Assembly (NCBI RefSeq): GCF_008632455.1
Contig: NZ_CP043929.1
Span: forward strand, 3,100,001-3,164,000
Direction of reading: 5' to 3'
DNA from: Methylomonas rhizoryzae
GTDB taxonomy: Bacteria; Pseudomonadota; Gammaproteobacteria; Methylococcales; Methylomonadaceae
DNA length: 64,000 nucleotides
The notes under the pieces were generated by a model. The model was not told the DNA's origin and searched no databases. It saw only the letters and a list, made by a program, of their open reading frames with translations. The translations under genes were made by a program, and so were the position numbers. Each line of letters begins with the position of its first letter. Positions within the stretch are counted from its first letter, which is position 1. Of this stretch, positions 16,195 to 24,377 are shown piece after piece.

Positions 16195-17856
16195 CTATTT
16201 ACCCCAACTATCGCGTAAGGTAACGGTACGATTAAATACCAATTTGCCTGCCTCGCTTTCCAAACTGTCCAAACAAAAATAGCCGGTACGTTCGAACTGA
16301 TAGCGGCAATCGGTTTGCGCCGCCGCCAAACCGGCCTCCACCCGACACTCCGTCAAAATTTCCAAGGAGTTGGGATTCAACGCATCCAGGAAATTATCCA
16401 AGGTATCCGGATTGGGGTGGCTGAACAAGCGGTCGTAAAGACGAATTTCCGCCGGCAACGCATGTTGTGCGGATACCCAGTGAATGACGCCCTTCACTTT
16501 ACGGCCTTCCGGATTCTTTCCCAGGGTCGCCGGGTCGTAGCTGCAACGTAATTCCACGACCTTGCCGTCCGCGTCTTTGATCACCTCGTCGCATTTAATC
16601 ACGTAGGAACCGCGTAGACGCACTTCGCCGCCGGGCTGCAACCGTTTGAAATCCTTGGGCGGATTTTCCATGAAATCGTCCTGTTCGATCAAAATCACTT
16701 TCCCGAACGGCACTTCCCGACTACCCATTTCCGGCTTTTGCGGATGATTGGCCATTTGGTAGGTTTCGGACTTTGCCTCATCCCAATTCGTGATGATTAC
16801 CCGCAGCGGCCGCAAAACCGCCATAGCCCGTAGCGCACGTTCGTTCAAGTCTTCACGGATGCAGTTTTCCAACACCGTCATCTCTATCCAAGAGTTTTTC
16901 TTGGTCACCCCGATACGCTCGCAGAAATCGCGGATGGCTTCCGGCGGTACTCCGGCCCGTCGCAACCCGGATATCGTCGGCATGCGTGGGTCGTCCCAGC
17001 CGGATACGTGCTTTTCGTTAACCAGTTGCAGCAGTTTGCGCTTGCTGACGATGGTGTACTCCAATTGCAAGCGGGCAAATTCGATTTGTTGCGGATGGCA
17101 GGGGGTTTCCAATGTATCCAATACCCAATCGTACAGCGGCCTGTGGTCTTCGAATTCCAAGGTGCAAATCGAATGGGTAATACTCTCCAGCATATCCGAC
17201 AAACAATGCGTGTAGTCGTACATCGGATAGATACACCAGGCGTCGCCGGTTCGATGATGATGCGCGCGGCGGATCCGGTAAATCACCGGATCGCGTAGGT
17301 TGATGTTCGGCGCCGCCATGTCGATTTTGGCGCGCAGCACGTAATGGCCGTCGTCGAACTCGCCGGCACGCATGCGCTGAAACAAATCCAAATTGTCCTC
17401 GATACTGCGATTTCTGTCCGGACTTTCTTTGCCGGGTTCAGTCAAAGTACCCCGGTCGGCGCGCATTTGTTCCGCGCTGGAACCATCCACATACGCCCTG
17501 CCCATCTTGATCAACTGCACGGCGTAGTCGTACAGGGTTTCGAAATAATCCGAGGCATGGAACTTCCCAGCCCATTCGAATCCCAACCAGGCAACATCTG
17601 TTTCGATGGATTCCATGTACTCGACGCTTTCTTTCTCGGGATTGGTGTCGTCGAAACGCAGATTACAGGTGCCGTTGTTTTCCGCCGCCAAGGTAAAATT
17701 CAAGCAAATCGATTTGGCGTGGCCGATATGCAAATAGCCGTTAGGTTCCGGCGGAAAGCGCGTGGCGACTTTGCCGGCGTTTTTGCCTGCCGCTAAATCT
17801 TCGGCAATGATATGACGGATGAAATTGGCTGGAGCAAGGCTTTCGCTGGTTGACAT
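16195..17856 (-). CDS. glnS: Glutaminyl-tRNA synthetase
   Basis: Class I aminoacyl-tRNA synthetase charging tRNA-Gln. From the ATG at 17856 (MSTSESLAPANFIRHIIAED) the protein is 553 aa, equal to E. coli GlnS. The signatures are PEPNGYLHIGHAKSI (HIGH box, about residues 35-49), RFDDTNPEKE, and the KMSKS-equivalent VSKRKLLQLV (about 267). The C-terminal half is the two-barrel anticodon-binding region. The frame stays open upstream to 18015, but those extra residues are not family-like. Its presence shows direct Gln-tRNA charging, as expected in a gammaproteobacterium. Confidence 0.96.
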   Translation of the reverse strand: MSTSESLAPANFIRHIIAEDLAAGKNAGKVATRFPPEPNGYLHIGHAKSICLNFTLAAENNGTCNLRFDDTNPEKESVEYMESIETDVAWLGFEWAGKFHASDYFETLYDYAVQLIKMGRAYVDGSSAEQMRADRGTLTEPGKESPDRNRSIEDNLDLFQRMRAGEFDDGHYVLRAKIDMAAPNINLRDPVIYRIRRAHHHRTGDAWCIYPMYDYTHCLSDMLESITHSICTLEFEDHRPLYDWVLDTLETPCHPQQIEFARLQLEYTIVSKRKLLQLVNEKHVSGWDDPRMPTISGLRRAGVPPEAIRDFCERIGVTKKNSWIEMTVLENCIREDLNERALRAMAVLRPLRVIITNWDEAKSETYQMANHPQKPEMGSREVPFGKVILIEQDDFMENPPKDFKRLQPGGEVRLRGSYVIKCDEVIKDADGKVVELRCSYDPATLGKNPEGRKVKGVIHWVSAQHALPAEIRLYDRLFSHPNPDTLDNFLDALNPNSLEILTECRVEAGLAAAQTDCRYQFERTGYFCLDSLESEAGKLVFNRTVTLRDSWGK

Positions 17857-18166
17857 GTGAGAGGTGCAAAAGTGAATGAACGCTTGCATTTTAACGAGTT
17901 TGCTTGGAAGGCGTAAAGGCGGCTGGCGGACTGATGGGCCTAACGGCGCCGCTTGCCTCGATTCTAACCGTCGTTCAGGCAAGCATGCCTGCGTTCGCCG
18001 CAAAGCCGCTAACACGGTTTCGAACTACGCCGCCGACACAAACAACCCGTGCGGGACAAACGCCGCCGGAGCGGAGCGAATCGCGGATCATCCTATCCCA
18101 CAAGCGCGCCGACCGACCGGTATAGAAACCGGCCGTTCGCCCGCGTCAACCGTCGCTTCAACCGGT
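17857..18166. other. 310-bp non-coding spacer
   Basis: Lies between glnS and the gamma carbonic anhydrase gene, both on the minus strand. Short open frames occur but none has protein-like composition or a Shine-Dalgarno. A small hairpin (CAGGCA-AGCA-TGCCTG near 17975-17990) and several CCGG-rich repeats are present. It presumably holds the glnS promoter; no clear -35/-10 pair was found. Confidence 0.4.
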
Positions 18167-18697
18167 CTACTCGGCTAAATACTGGTTTTTTAATTCGATG
18201 TAATGCTGGTAGGAATATTCTAAAAACGCCTTTTCTTTCTCGCCCAATTCCCGAACCGGCCGCGCCGGCGCGCCGACGTACAAGTATCCGCTTTCTAAGG
18301 TTTTACCCGGCGATACCAAAGCGCCGGCCCCCAACATCACGTAATCTTCGATTACCGCACCGTCCATGACGATCGCGCCGATACCGATCAAACAACAATT
18401 GCCGACCGTACAGCCGTGCACGGTCGCCCTATGCCCTATCGTCACCCCGCGACCTATCGTGAGCGGGAAACCGCTGGCCGAATAGTCGCCGGCGTGGGAA
18501 ACATGCAACACGGAGCCGTCTTGCACATTGCTGCCGGCACCGATGCTGATCGACTCCACATCGCCGCGAATCACCACGGTCGGCCAAACCGAAACATCGT
18601 CGCCGATTTCCACAGCGCCGATCACCTCGGCGGACGGATCGATAAACACTCTCTCCCCGATTTTAGGGAGTTGCTGGTTAAAGCTACGAATTGCCAC
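18167..18697 (-). CDS. Gamma-class carbonic anhydrase-like hexapeptide protein (YrdA/PaaY type)
   Basis: Left-handed beta-helix trimer protein of about 176 aa. Imperfect hexapeptide repeats run through VIGAVEIGDDVSVWPTVVIR, VQDGSVLHVSHAGDYS and LTIGRGVTIGHRATVHGCTV, with His residues in LHVSH, IGHR and TVHG at the zinc-ligand positions of gamma carbonic anhydrases. A GTG start at 18697 is chosen because AGGAG stands 7 nt upstream and MAIRSFNQQLPKIG then begins the protein as in the family; the nearby ATG is out of frame. It is divergent from the SPFH gene, with about 80 bp between starts. Enzyme activity is not certain for this subfamily. Confidence 0.88.
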   Translation of the reverse strand: MAIRSFNQQLPKIGERVFIDPSAEVIGAVEIGDDVSVWPTVVIRGDVESISIGAGSNVQDGSVLHVSHAGDYSASGFPLTIGRGVTIGHRATVHGCTVGNCCLIGIGAIVMDGAVIEDYVMLGAGALVSPGKTLESGYLYVGAPARPVRELGEKEKAFLEYSYQHYIELKNQYLAE

Positions 18698-18777
18698 ATA
18701 GACTCCTGTTGTTTGCCATACTTGTAAAAACAATGTTACGCAATTACGCAAGGCTACACCACACCCAAGGAGTCGCT

Positions 18778-19788
18778 ATGCCTATCCTAGACGGCCTGAA
18801 ACGGCAACTGCGCTCGGTTATCGAGTGGCAAGAATCTGATCCCGATATACTTTTTGCCCAATGGAGCGAAAACGGCGACGAAATCAAAAATGCCTCCAAA
18901 TTGATCGTCGGTCCGGGCCAAGGCTGCATTTTCGTGTACCAAGGCCAAGTAAAAGCGGTGATCGAACAACAATGCCTGATCAATTTGCAAACCGATAACG
19001 TACCGTTTTGGACCACCATCAAAAAATTCATGCAATTTTTCGAAAGCGAGCACAAAGTCGGCCTCTATTTTTTCCGGACCAGCAAAATCCTGGACCAGAA
19101 ATGGGGCACCAGCTCGCCCATAAAATATCAAGACCCGGCCTATCATATTCCAGTCGGTCTGAAAGCTTACGGTAATTTTAGCTATCAAATCACCGACCCT
19201 AATGCGTTTTTCGTCAACGTGGTCGGCAGCCACGGCCAAATCCGCGTCAGCGAATTTCGCCCGGTCATTTCCGCCCGCATCGTGCAGCCGATTAGCGATT
19301 ACCTGGCCGAATGCGGTTACAGTTTTGCGCAAATCGACGCCAACCGGGAAGAAATCGCCCGCGGCATCGGTATAAAACTGGCGATGGCCTCGCGTAAACT
19401 CGGGTTCGCTATCGGCGATTTCAGGATAGAGGGTACCGATTTCGACGACGACACCTTGCGCCGCATCAACCGAATTGCCGATGTCACCGCCGAAAACCAA
19501 GCGGCCCGAGCGGCAGGCGTAGACTATGCCGAATTACAACGCTTGGAGGCGGTCAGAGACGCGGCGCGCAACGAAAGCGGCGCAGCCGGAGCCGGCGTGA
19601 GTCTCGGTGCCGGGGTAGCATTGGGACAAAGCATGTTGCAAGGCACGCAATCCTCCGCCACACCCCCTGGCGCAGACCAAGACGACATCAGCGTCAAGCT
19701 GGCAAAATTGAAACAGCTTTACCAAGCGCAATTGATTTCCGACGCCGAATACGCCGCGAAAAAACAGGAATTGCTGGAAAAATTGTAA
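18778..19788 (+). CDS. SPFH-domain protein with C-terminal SHOCT motif
   Basis: A 336-aa protein with an SPFH/Band 7-like core ('GLKAYGNFSYQITDPNAFFV' and 'VSEFRPVISARIVQPISDYL' regions) preceded by a domain typical of the YdjI/virion-core-like proteins (VIEWQESDPDILFAQWSENG, residues about 14-33). A helical segment follows (ENQAARAAGVDYAELQRLEA), then an Ala/Gly-rich linker. It ends with a SHOCT motif (LAKLKQLYQAQLISDAEYAA, about residues 308-327). ATG 18778 has AAGGAG upstream. No transmembrane helix is evident. The next gene, 2 bp away, is a zinc-ribbon protein; related SPFH genes in other bacteria often have zinc-ribbon partners. A membrane-stress role is only a guess. Confidence 0.82.
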   Translation: MPILDGLKRQLRSVIEWQESDPDILFAQWSENGDEIKNASKLIVGPGQGCIFVYQGQVKAVIEQQCLINLQTDNVPFWTTIKKFMQFFESEHKVGLYFFRTSKILDQKWGTSSPIKYQDPAYHIPVGLKAYGNFSYQITDPNAFFVNVVGSHGQIRVSEFRPVISARIVQPISDYLAECGYSFAQIDANREEIARGIGIKLAMASRKLGFAIGDFRIEGTDFDDDTLRRINRIADVTAENQAARAAGVDYAELQRLEAVRDAARNESGAAGAGVSLGAGVALGQSMLQGTQSSATPPGADQDDISVKLAKLKQLYQAQLISDAEYAAKKQELLEKL

Positions 19789-19790
19789 CA

Positions 19791-20459
19791 ATGGCCAAAT
19801 GTCAAACCTGCTCGGCGCCGCTGGCGGCTAACACGCAAATCTGCCTGTACTGCGGCGTGCGAAACGATGTCGATCTGCACGGTAAACTGGCTTATCAACC
19901 GGCCGGCATACAACATCATCGAATTTGCCCGCAATGCGACCTGGAATTACAGACCATCGCACTCAGCCTAGCGGCCGCGCCCTTGGAACTAGACCGCTGC
20001 CCAAGCTGTTTCGGCTTGTTCTTCGATCCGGGCGAAGTGGAAATATTGCTGGACCATGCCGACTCTCCGGCCATACAAACCAATTCCGCCTGGCTGGACA
20101 ACATCAACCTTGAGCGTTTTCCGAAAGACAAAACGGTGAGATACCTCAAATGCCCGGTCTGCCGGGAATTTATGAAACGCACGCTGTACGGTCACCGCAG
20201 CGGCGTCGTCATAGACCGCTGCATGCCGCACGGTATTTGGCTGGATCCCGGGGAAATCAGCCATTTACTGGAATGGCAAACCGCCGGCGGACGGCTGTTA
20301 GACGAAAAGAAAAAACAACAGCGTCCGCAAAAGCCGCCGGCTCGCCAGACCCGCTACCGAACCGGCGATGACAACTCAACCGGCTATAGCGGCAATTGGG
20401 GCGACGAAAACAATCTGATCCAAACGGTAGCGGATTTAATTTTCACCCTGTTCCGATAA
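19791..20459 (+). CDS. Zinc-ribbon (zf-TFIIB-like) protein
   Basis: A 222-aa cysteine-rich protein with three visible zinc-ribbon units: CQTCSAPLAANTQICLYCG (residues 4-22), CPQCDLELQ...CPSCFGLFFDPGEVE (about 45-79) and CPVCREFMKR...VIDRCMPHGIWLDPGEI (about 118-152). The last two match the zf-TFIIB type, with the typical 'CP.C...W.DPGE' ending. The C-terminus is Lys/Gln/Pro-rich and ends in a short hydrophobic helix (LIQTVADLIFTLFR). It begins 2 bp after the SPFH gene, so the two very probably form one unit. It overlaps convergent ubiC by 24 bp. Confidence 0.8.
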   Translation: MAKCQTCSAPLAANTQICLYCGVRNDVDLHGKLAYQPAGIQHHRICPQCDLELQTIALSLAAAPLELDRCPSCFGLFFDPGEVEILLDHADSPAIQTNSAWLDNINLERFPKDKTVRYLKCPVCREFMKRTLYGHRSGVVIDRCMPHGIWLDPGEISHLLEWQTAGGRLLDEKKKQQRPQKPPARQTRYRTGDDNSTGYSGNWGDENNLIQTVADLIFTLFR

Positions 20460-21014
20460 CTGGTGCAGCATTTCCGGCAGGAAGAACTCGGCCACCAACA
20501 ACGGTTGCCGGTGTATGCCGTAAAGGGTGCGCCGCCCAAAAACCGCCTGTTCGCCCAAAAAACGCAACCGCACCGCAGTCGACCATTGCGCCGCCGTCGC
20601 CAGACTGAAATCGCGCTGCGTCAATGCCAAATCCGGATACGAAAAAATCACTTCTCCCAAAGGGCGCGTACCCAAATGCGATAAATTTCTCTGCGCGATT
20701 TTAATGGTCGCGGCCGGTAGCACCGTCCGCGCCAAAACCAACGGCACCCCGTCGGCGTGCAGCAACACCTCGCGGATCAATTGGTATCGGCTATGAGGCA
20801 CAGCCAATTGCCGACATTCTTCCACGAAAGCCGGCTGCCATTGATGAAACAACAAACTGACCGCTACATTGGCACCGAAATACCGGCGCAAGCGCTTAGT
20901 CAGCGAACCTTGTTCCTGCAGCCAGGGTTGCAGAATCGCAGGCGCTCGAGAACCCGCATTGCCGATTCCCGCAGACCATCGCGGCGAACGCAAAAATAAA
21001 TAACTATTGTGCAA
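20436..21014 (-). CDS. ubiC: Chorismate--pyruvate lyase
   Basis: Converts chorismate to 4-hydroxybenzoate plus pyruvate, the first committed step of ubiquinone synthesis; cytoplasmic, 192 aa. It aligns with E. coli UbiC along its length: PWLQEQGSLTKRLRRYFG, 'SRYQLIREVLLHADGVPLVL' (about residues 77-96), ARTVLPAATI with the conserved Arg, LGTRPLGEVIFS, and the C-terminal 'LLVAEFFLPEML' with the active-site Glu. The first residues (MHNSYLFLRS) may not all be translated; the ATG at 21014 is the only upstream start. It overlaps the convergent zinc-ribbon gene. ubiA is not adjacent in this window. Confidence 0.92.
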   Translation of the reverse strand: MHNSYLFLRSPRWSAGIGNAGSRAPAILQPWLQEQGSLTKRLRRYFGANVAVSLLFHQWQPAFVEECRQLAVPHSRYQLIREVLLHADGVPLVLARTVLPAATIKIAQRNLSHLGTRPLGEVIFSYPDLALTQRDFSLATAAQWSTAVRLRFLGEQAVFGRRTLYGIHRQPLLVAEFFLPEMLHQLSEQGEN

Positions 21015-21290
21015 GGTAAAATTTTACGTAACGGAAAAACCGGTTATTCTACCGAAACCTAAGTCGATTTTCGCACTGCCGCTCGATCTATCGGAATGGC
21101 CGCCAATAAGCTAGCGAAGCGCATGCCGCATACCGGCAGGCTTAGATAGCATCCTGAAAGCGGGCCATTACCCGAATAAAAACACATTAAGGGCGGGAAC
21201 GGACACCCGGTTGCGCGACCGAAGATTATCATCGCGAAACCGTATCGCTCCCGTCACCACCTTCATCGTTAATCAGGAGGAAGACTCACC

Positions 21291-21482
21291 ATGTTTATGC
21301 CGCCGGAATTTCTGCAAGCCGTGATCGTGGGCTTAACGATCTTGATTCCCACCTTGTTGATTTACCGCAAAGCCGGCTTGAATCCCGCCTGGGCTGCCTT
21401 GGTATTTTTACCGGGATTCGGCTTGTTACTGATTTTTATACAACTCGCCTTCATGCCTTGGCCTAATGCCGGCAAGGAGTAG
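21291..21482 (+). CDS. Small two-helix membrane protein (first of a pair)
   Basis: A 63-aa hydrophobic protein with a strong Shine-Dalgarno (AGGAGG) before ATG 21291. Two membrane helices are predicted by eye (LQAVIVGLTILIPTLLIY and WAALVFLPGFGLLLIFIQLA), with a 'RKAGLNPAW' turn between them and a 'FMPWPNAGKE' tail. The following gene encodes a protein of the same length and layout with a matching KAGL turn and RWPN tail, so they look like diverged duplicates. Function unknown. Confidence 0.65.
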   Translation: MFMPPEFLQAVIVGLTILIPTLLIYRKAGLNPAWAALVFLPGFGLLLIFIQLAFMPWPNAGKE

Positions 21483-21487
21483 TCATC

Positions 21488-21679
21488 ATGTTCTATGCAA
21501 TAGCGCCGATTTTTGCGATGTTCGTGTTGTGGCTGGGTTACAAAATCTTGCTGAAAGCCGGCCTGGACGGCCGTTGGACCTTGATTTTGCTGGTACCTAT
21601 CGTCAACATCATCATGATCTGGATATTCGCATTTTGCCGCTGGCCGAATCTGCGCTCCGATGTGAAACAGGATTTATGA
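21488..21679 (+). CDS. Small two-helix membrane protein (second of a pair)
   Basis: A 63-aa protein starting 5 bp after the previous stop. Two hydrophobic helices (IAPIFAMFVLWLGYKILL and WTLILLVPIVNIIMIWIFAF) flank a 'KAGLDGRW' turn, and it ends 'CRWPNLRSDVKQDL'. The shared KAGL-x2-xW turn, the proline in the second helix and the WPN tail mark it as a paralog of the preceding protein. The two may form a heteromeric membrane unit; this is inference. No family is recognised. Confidence 0.65.
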   Translation: MFYAIAPIFAMFVLWLGYKILLKAGLDGRWTLILLVPIVNIIMIWIFAFCRWPNLRSDVKQDL

Positions 21680-21812
21680 CAGAGGATCGCGGCAAACCCT
21701 CAGGTATTGATAACCGAAGGCAAGTAACAAACAATGCATATGTATCATTCCAGCCTACCGCTTTTCGCTACACTTCCGGCGTCGGCGGAATTCCACATTA
21801 GGCAACATAGTC

Positions 21813-22504
21813 ATGGCAACAGCTGAACAGCTCTACCCGCGAATCCTTCGGCGCAACCTAGGAGCCAGCATAGACGGCATTGTGTTGCCTGTCTTAGCTG
21901 TTACTTCAATCTATTTGCTCGCTGTCGCAGGTATTGAGAGTGGCCGCCTTAAGGCGGCCGCTGCAGTGCTTGTCATTCTTGCCTTAGAACCCTTTGCAGT
22001 AGCATTTACCGGCGGTTCGGTTGCTCATCATCTGGTTGGGATCCGCGTGCGTCGCGTTTCTTCTAACTCTAATATTGGGATTGGGGCCGCCTCGATTCGG
22101 TTTTTGGTTAAGAGCATTACCGGTCTACCCGCATTTCTTTTTGTTCTAACGACAAAGCGGCGTCAAGCATTGCACGATGTAGTAGCCGGATCGGTTATCG
22201 TCTACAGAGATGATCGGCTAGTTTTAGACCATGAGATTCTCCCTGAACTAACACGCCAAGAAGAGCACAACGTTTATCTTAGCGTTGGCGCCGACTCCTG
22301 GTTATTTTGGTATATTGGTTCGGCTGCTATTTCATTTGGGGCATAACGGTAGTCGCCCTTTGCAGCAAGGATGCGTGCTCCGAGACTGCGACCATCGTCA
22401 TGATGGTCGTTACTGTTATGACTCTGGTTGGCCTTGTCGCGCTGACCATCCTTGGCTGGAAAGGATACCTATATGGGGCACGCCGTCAGCCTAGTGGCGC
22501 CTAA
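21813..22504 (+). pseudogene. RDD family membrane protein, frameshifted
   Basis: The first frame (21813-22346) has an RDD-type N-terminus (LRRNLGASIDGIVLPVLAVT; Arg/Asp in helix 1), membrane helices, VAHHLVGIRVRR and the 'KRRQALHDVVAGSVIVYRDD' block typical of RDD proteins, then stops after WYIGSAAISFGA. The frame one base back continues across the stop as VYWFGCYFIWGITVVALCSK and a final hydrophobic helix (VTVMTLVGLVALTILGWKGY) ending LYGARRQPSGA at 22504. This is the expected C-terminal part of such proteins. The shift point is near 22300-22330. Either a one-base deletion or a sequencing error explains it. Codon use is unlike the housekeeping neighbours. Confidence 0.65.
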
Positions 22505-22946
22505 GGCCGTAAAGTGGAACCGGTTTACCGGGGTCCGCCGCAATAATGATGGCGTTACCCATTTGATTTGGCGGATCGCCTAGCCGCATACGCCCTACAG
22601 GCTCAATTTGCTCCGGCAAAAACTCGCTAGGCACAAACCCATGCCGAATTTGAGGTTCTGAGAGCTTTTTCGCTTAATGCCGGAAGACTGCGTCCAACGG
22701 GACCCTCGAGTACATACCCGCCGCGATCGTCCACGAACAGCCTCTTGACTGGAACAATCTACCTGATAAACTCAGCGGCCAAAGACATCCGAGCCTTATT
22801 GAAAAAATCGACCGCCAATATCCGATTTGTCGCTTCAACTATGCCTGATTTTCCGAAGAGCCGGTAATCTGCTTGAAAAGGCGGTCCAATATCAAGCCGA
22901 CCTAGCGGATTTATTTGATATTCATAAATTTAGACAACGGAAAGAC
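22505..22946. other. Degenerate accessory stretch with gene fragments
   Basis: No intact gene. Two protein-like fragments can be read: on the minus strand about 60 codons from 22677 down to 22490 (containing RLGDPPNQMGNAIIIAADPG), and on the plus strand about 55 codons ending at 22849 (containing AIVHEQPLDWNNLPDKLSGQ and SLIEKIDRQYP). Neither has a proper start and I recognise no family. They look like remnants of deleted genes in the 21.3-25.1 kb island. A third short frame runs from 22827 into the next gene but is probably only its upstream extension. Confidence 0.4.
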
Positions 22947-23475
22947 ATGCCTTTTACACCATTTCAGATAGGGCCGGGAGCAGCAATTAAAGCATTAACC
23001 GGCCGCTATTTTAGTTTGACAGTCTTCGGAATTTATCAAGTGATTATCGACTTAGAGCCGCTAATTCGTATTTTAAGCCATGATGACATCTTGCACCGCT
23101 TTACCCATACCTATATAGGTGCGTTCGCTATAGGTTTGTTTACTCTCTTCATAGGCACAATAGTATGCCAATGGTTACTCAGCACCTGGAATGCCTGCTC
23201 GAATTTTAAATACTTGAAATGGCTACAAGTAAAATCAAGCCTTACTTGGTTTTCGGCGTCAACAGGCGCGTTTATCGGTACATTTTCACACGTAGCCCTG
23301 GATAGTATTATACAGGGCTGATATGCAACCGTTTTGGCCTATTAGGCCGGATAACGGATTATTAAATTTCATACCTGCGGCTTGGGTATACTTACTGTGC
23401 CGTTTGGGAGTAATTGGACTAATTAGCCCGTTAGTCAAAAGCTTATGGGATAAATGGGTAATCAAAATTGAATGA
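22947..23475 (+). pseudogene. YdjM-like/metal-dependent hydrolase-type membrane protein, frameshifted
   Basis: Starts at ATG 22947 with the family opening 'MPFTPFQIGPGAAIKALTGR', then FSLTVFGIYQVIIDLEPLIR, HTYIGAFAIGLFTLFIGTIV and FIGTFSHVALDSI, the pattern of small membrane proteins annotated as membrane-bound metal-dependent hydrolases. The frame stops at 23321 after DSIIQG. Ignoring one base of the GGG at about 23317-23319 continues it as QADMQPFWPIRPDNGLLNF and on to a final helix, with a stop at 23475. The continuation 'HxDMQPFxPxxxxN' is what the family shows, so a one-base insertion is the best explanation. The ATG has a GGAAAG Shine-Dalgarno. Confidence 0.65.
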
Positions 23476-23514
23476 TTAGTACCGGTAAACTAAGAAATTC
23501 CCTGTTATTTATTT

Positions 23515-23561
23515 CACCCACGTTCGTTTAGGCGGAATGGCCGCTTAACTATCCGTTGGGC
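23515..23561 (+). repeat. attC-like imperfect hairpin
   Basis: Left core ACCCAC (23516-23521), 4-nt spacer, inner arm GTTTAGGCGG (23526-23535), loop AATGG, inner arm CCGCTTAAC (23541-23549), spacer TATCC, right core GTTGGGC (23555-23561), which fits GTTRRRY. The inner arms pair over 9 positions with one bulged T; the outer cores pair over 5 with one bulge. 'CTTAAC-N5-GTTGGGC' is laid out like the L'/R' end of integron attC sites. At 47 nt it is shorter than known attC sites and the left core lacks one A of RYYYAAC, so this is only a candidate. Confidence 0.35.
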
Positions 23562-23608
23562 CACCACAAAACACTCCAAACGCAGCCATTTTATTTTAGG
23601 GTACTTCA

Positions 23609-23917
23609 ATGCAAGCCGCTGTAGCTGTATTCGGAATTCTCAGATTTCCACCCGAGCAGATGCCAAAGGTTCGCCCGCATCTACGAACCTTGGTCGAAAC
23701 GACCTACCGAAGCGATGGCTGTATTGCCTATGACGTAGCGGAAGATCCGTTTGATCCCGGGCTTATTCGTTTTTCCGAACTATGGCCGGATCACGAAAGC
23801 CTTGCTCGGCATCTTCAGGCGCCGCACATCGAACCTTGGCGAACGGTTGCTAACAGTTGCGGCTTGATTGAACGAAGATTCACCGCATATGACATCACCG
23901 GTTCACGCAGTGTTTGA
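23609..23917 (+). CDS. Antibiotic biosynthesis monooxygenase (ABM) domain protein
   Basis: A 102-aa ferredoxin-like alpha/beta protein of the ABM/YgiN family. It has the N-terminal strand and helix (FGILRFPPEQMPKVRPHLRT), 'LVETTYRSDGCIAYDVAEDP' (residues about 28-47, the usual 'R.E.GC..Y.v..d.' block), 'RFSELWPDHESLARHLQAPH' (the usual 'E.W.d..al..H...ph' block) and a C-terminal strand. Members are cofactor-free quinol monooxygenases or heme-degrading enzymes; many are uncharacterised. It starts 47 bp after an attC-like hairpin and lies in the accessory island, so it may be a mobile-cassette gene. Confidence 0.85.
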   Translation: MQAAVAVFGILRFPPEQMPKVRPHLRTLVETTYRSDGCIAYDVAEDPFDPGLIRFSELWPDHESLARHLQAPHIEPWRTVANSCGLIERRFTAYDITGSRSV

Positions 23918-23968
23918 AGGAACTTACAGCCAATCAATCATGGCCGGGCCTGCGCTACGTTATATGTA

Positions 23969-24160
23969 ATGAATAAGCAATTCATCCTTGCAACGCTGGT
24001 GACCGGACTTTTGCTATTCGGATGCCGGAAACACAACGGAGAACATGAGTACCTGCCAAGAAAGTGGAGCGGCGAAAAAATTATTGAGGATCCTGACTCA
24101 CTCACTAAAGAACAGCTGGATCGGGTAGAGCATATACTCCGCTACTACGGAATCAAATAG
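23969..24160 (+). CDS. Small putative lipoprotein
   Basis: A 63-aa protein with a lipoprotein signal peptide: MNKQFILATLVTGLLLFGC, in which 'LLFG-C' fits a lipobox with Cys19 as the acylated residue. The mature part is about 45 aa, charged, and ends with a helix (SLTKEQLDRVEHILRYYGIK). No known family is recognised. It follows the ABM gene by 51 bp in the same orientation. Base composition is more AT-rich than flanking housekeeping genes. Confidence 0.6.
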   Translation: MNKQFILATLVTGLLLFGCRKHNGEHEYLPRKWSGEKIIEDPDSLTKEQLDRVEHILRYYGIK

Positions 24161-24377
24161 CGGCGGATTTCCGATCTGAGATTACTGCTGAAGACTCGAT
24201 AGACGCCGATACGTCATGGAATTTCACCTCAAAGGCCAATCATACAAAATAGCTTATGGAACATCATATTTATATTAAATAAAAAATACTTTATTATCGC
24301 GACAAAGAAAATTCAAGATACGCAAATACTCCCGTTCAACTTACTCATAATTTACAACCTCTTTGGAGCATTAAGGA

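Noticed and set aside
17876..18178. Small plus-strand frames between glnS and the carbonic anhydrase gene
   Set aside because: Composition is Arg/Pro/Ala-rich without a start signal, typical of shadow frames in GC-rich DNA.
22290..22346. Programmed ribosomal frameshift in the RDD gene
   Set aside because: No slippery heptamer or downstream structure was seen at the junction; decay is simpler.
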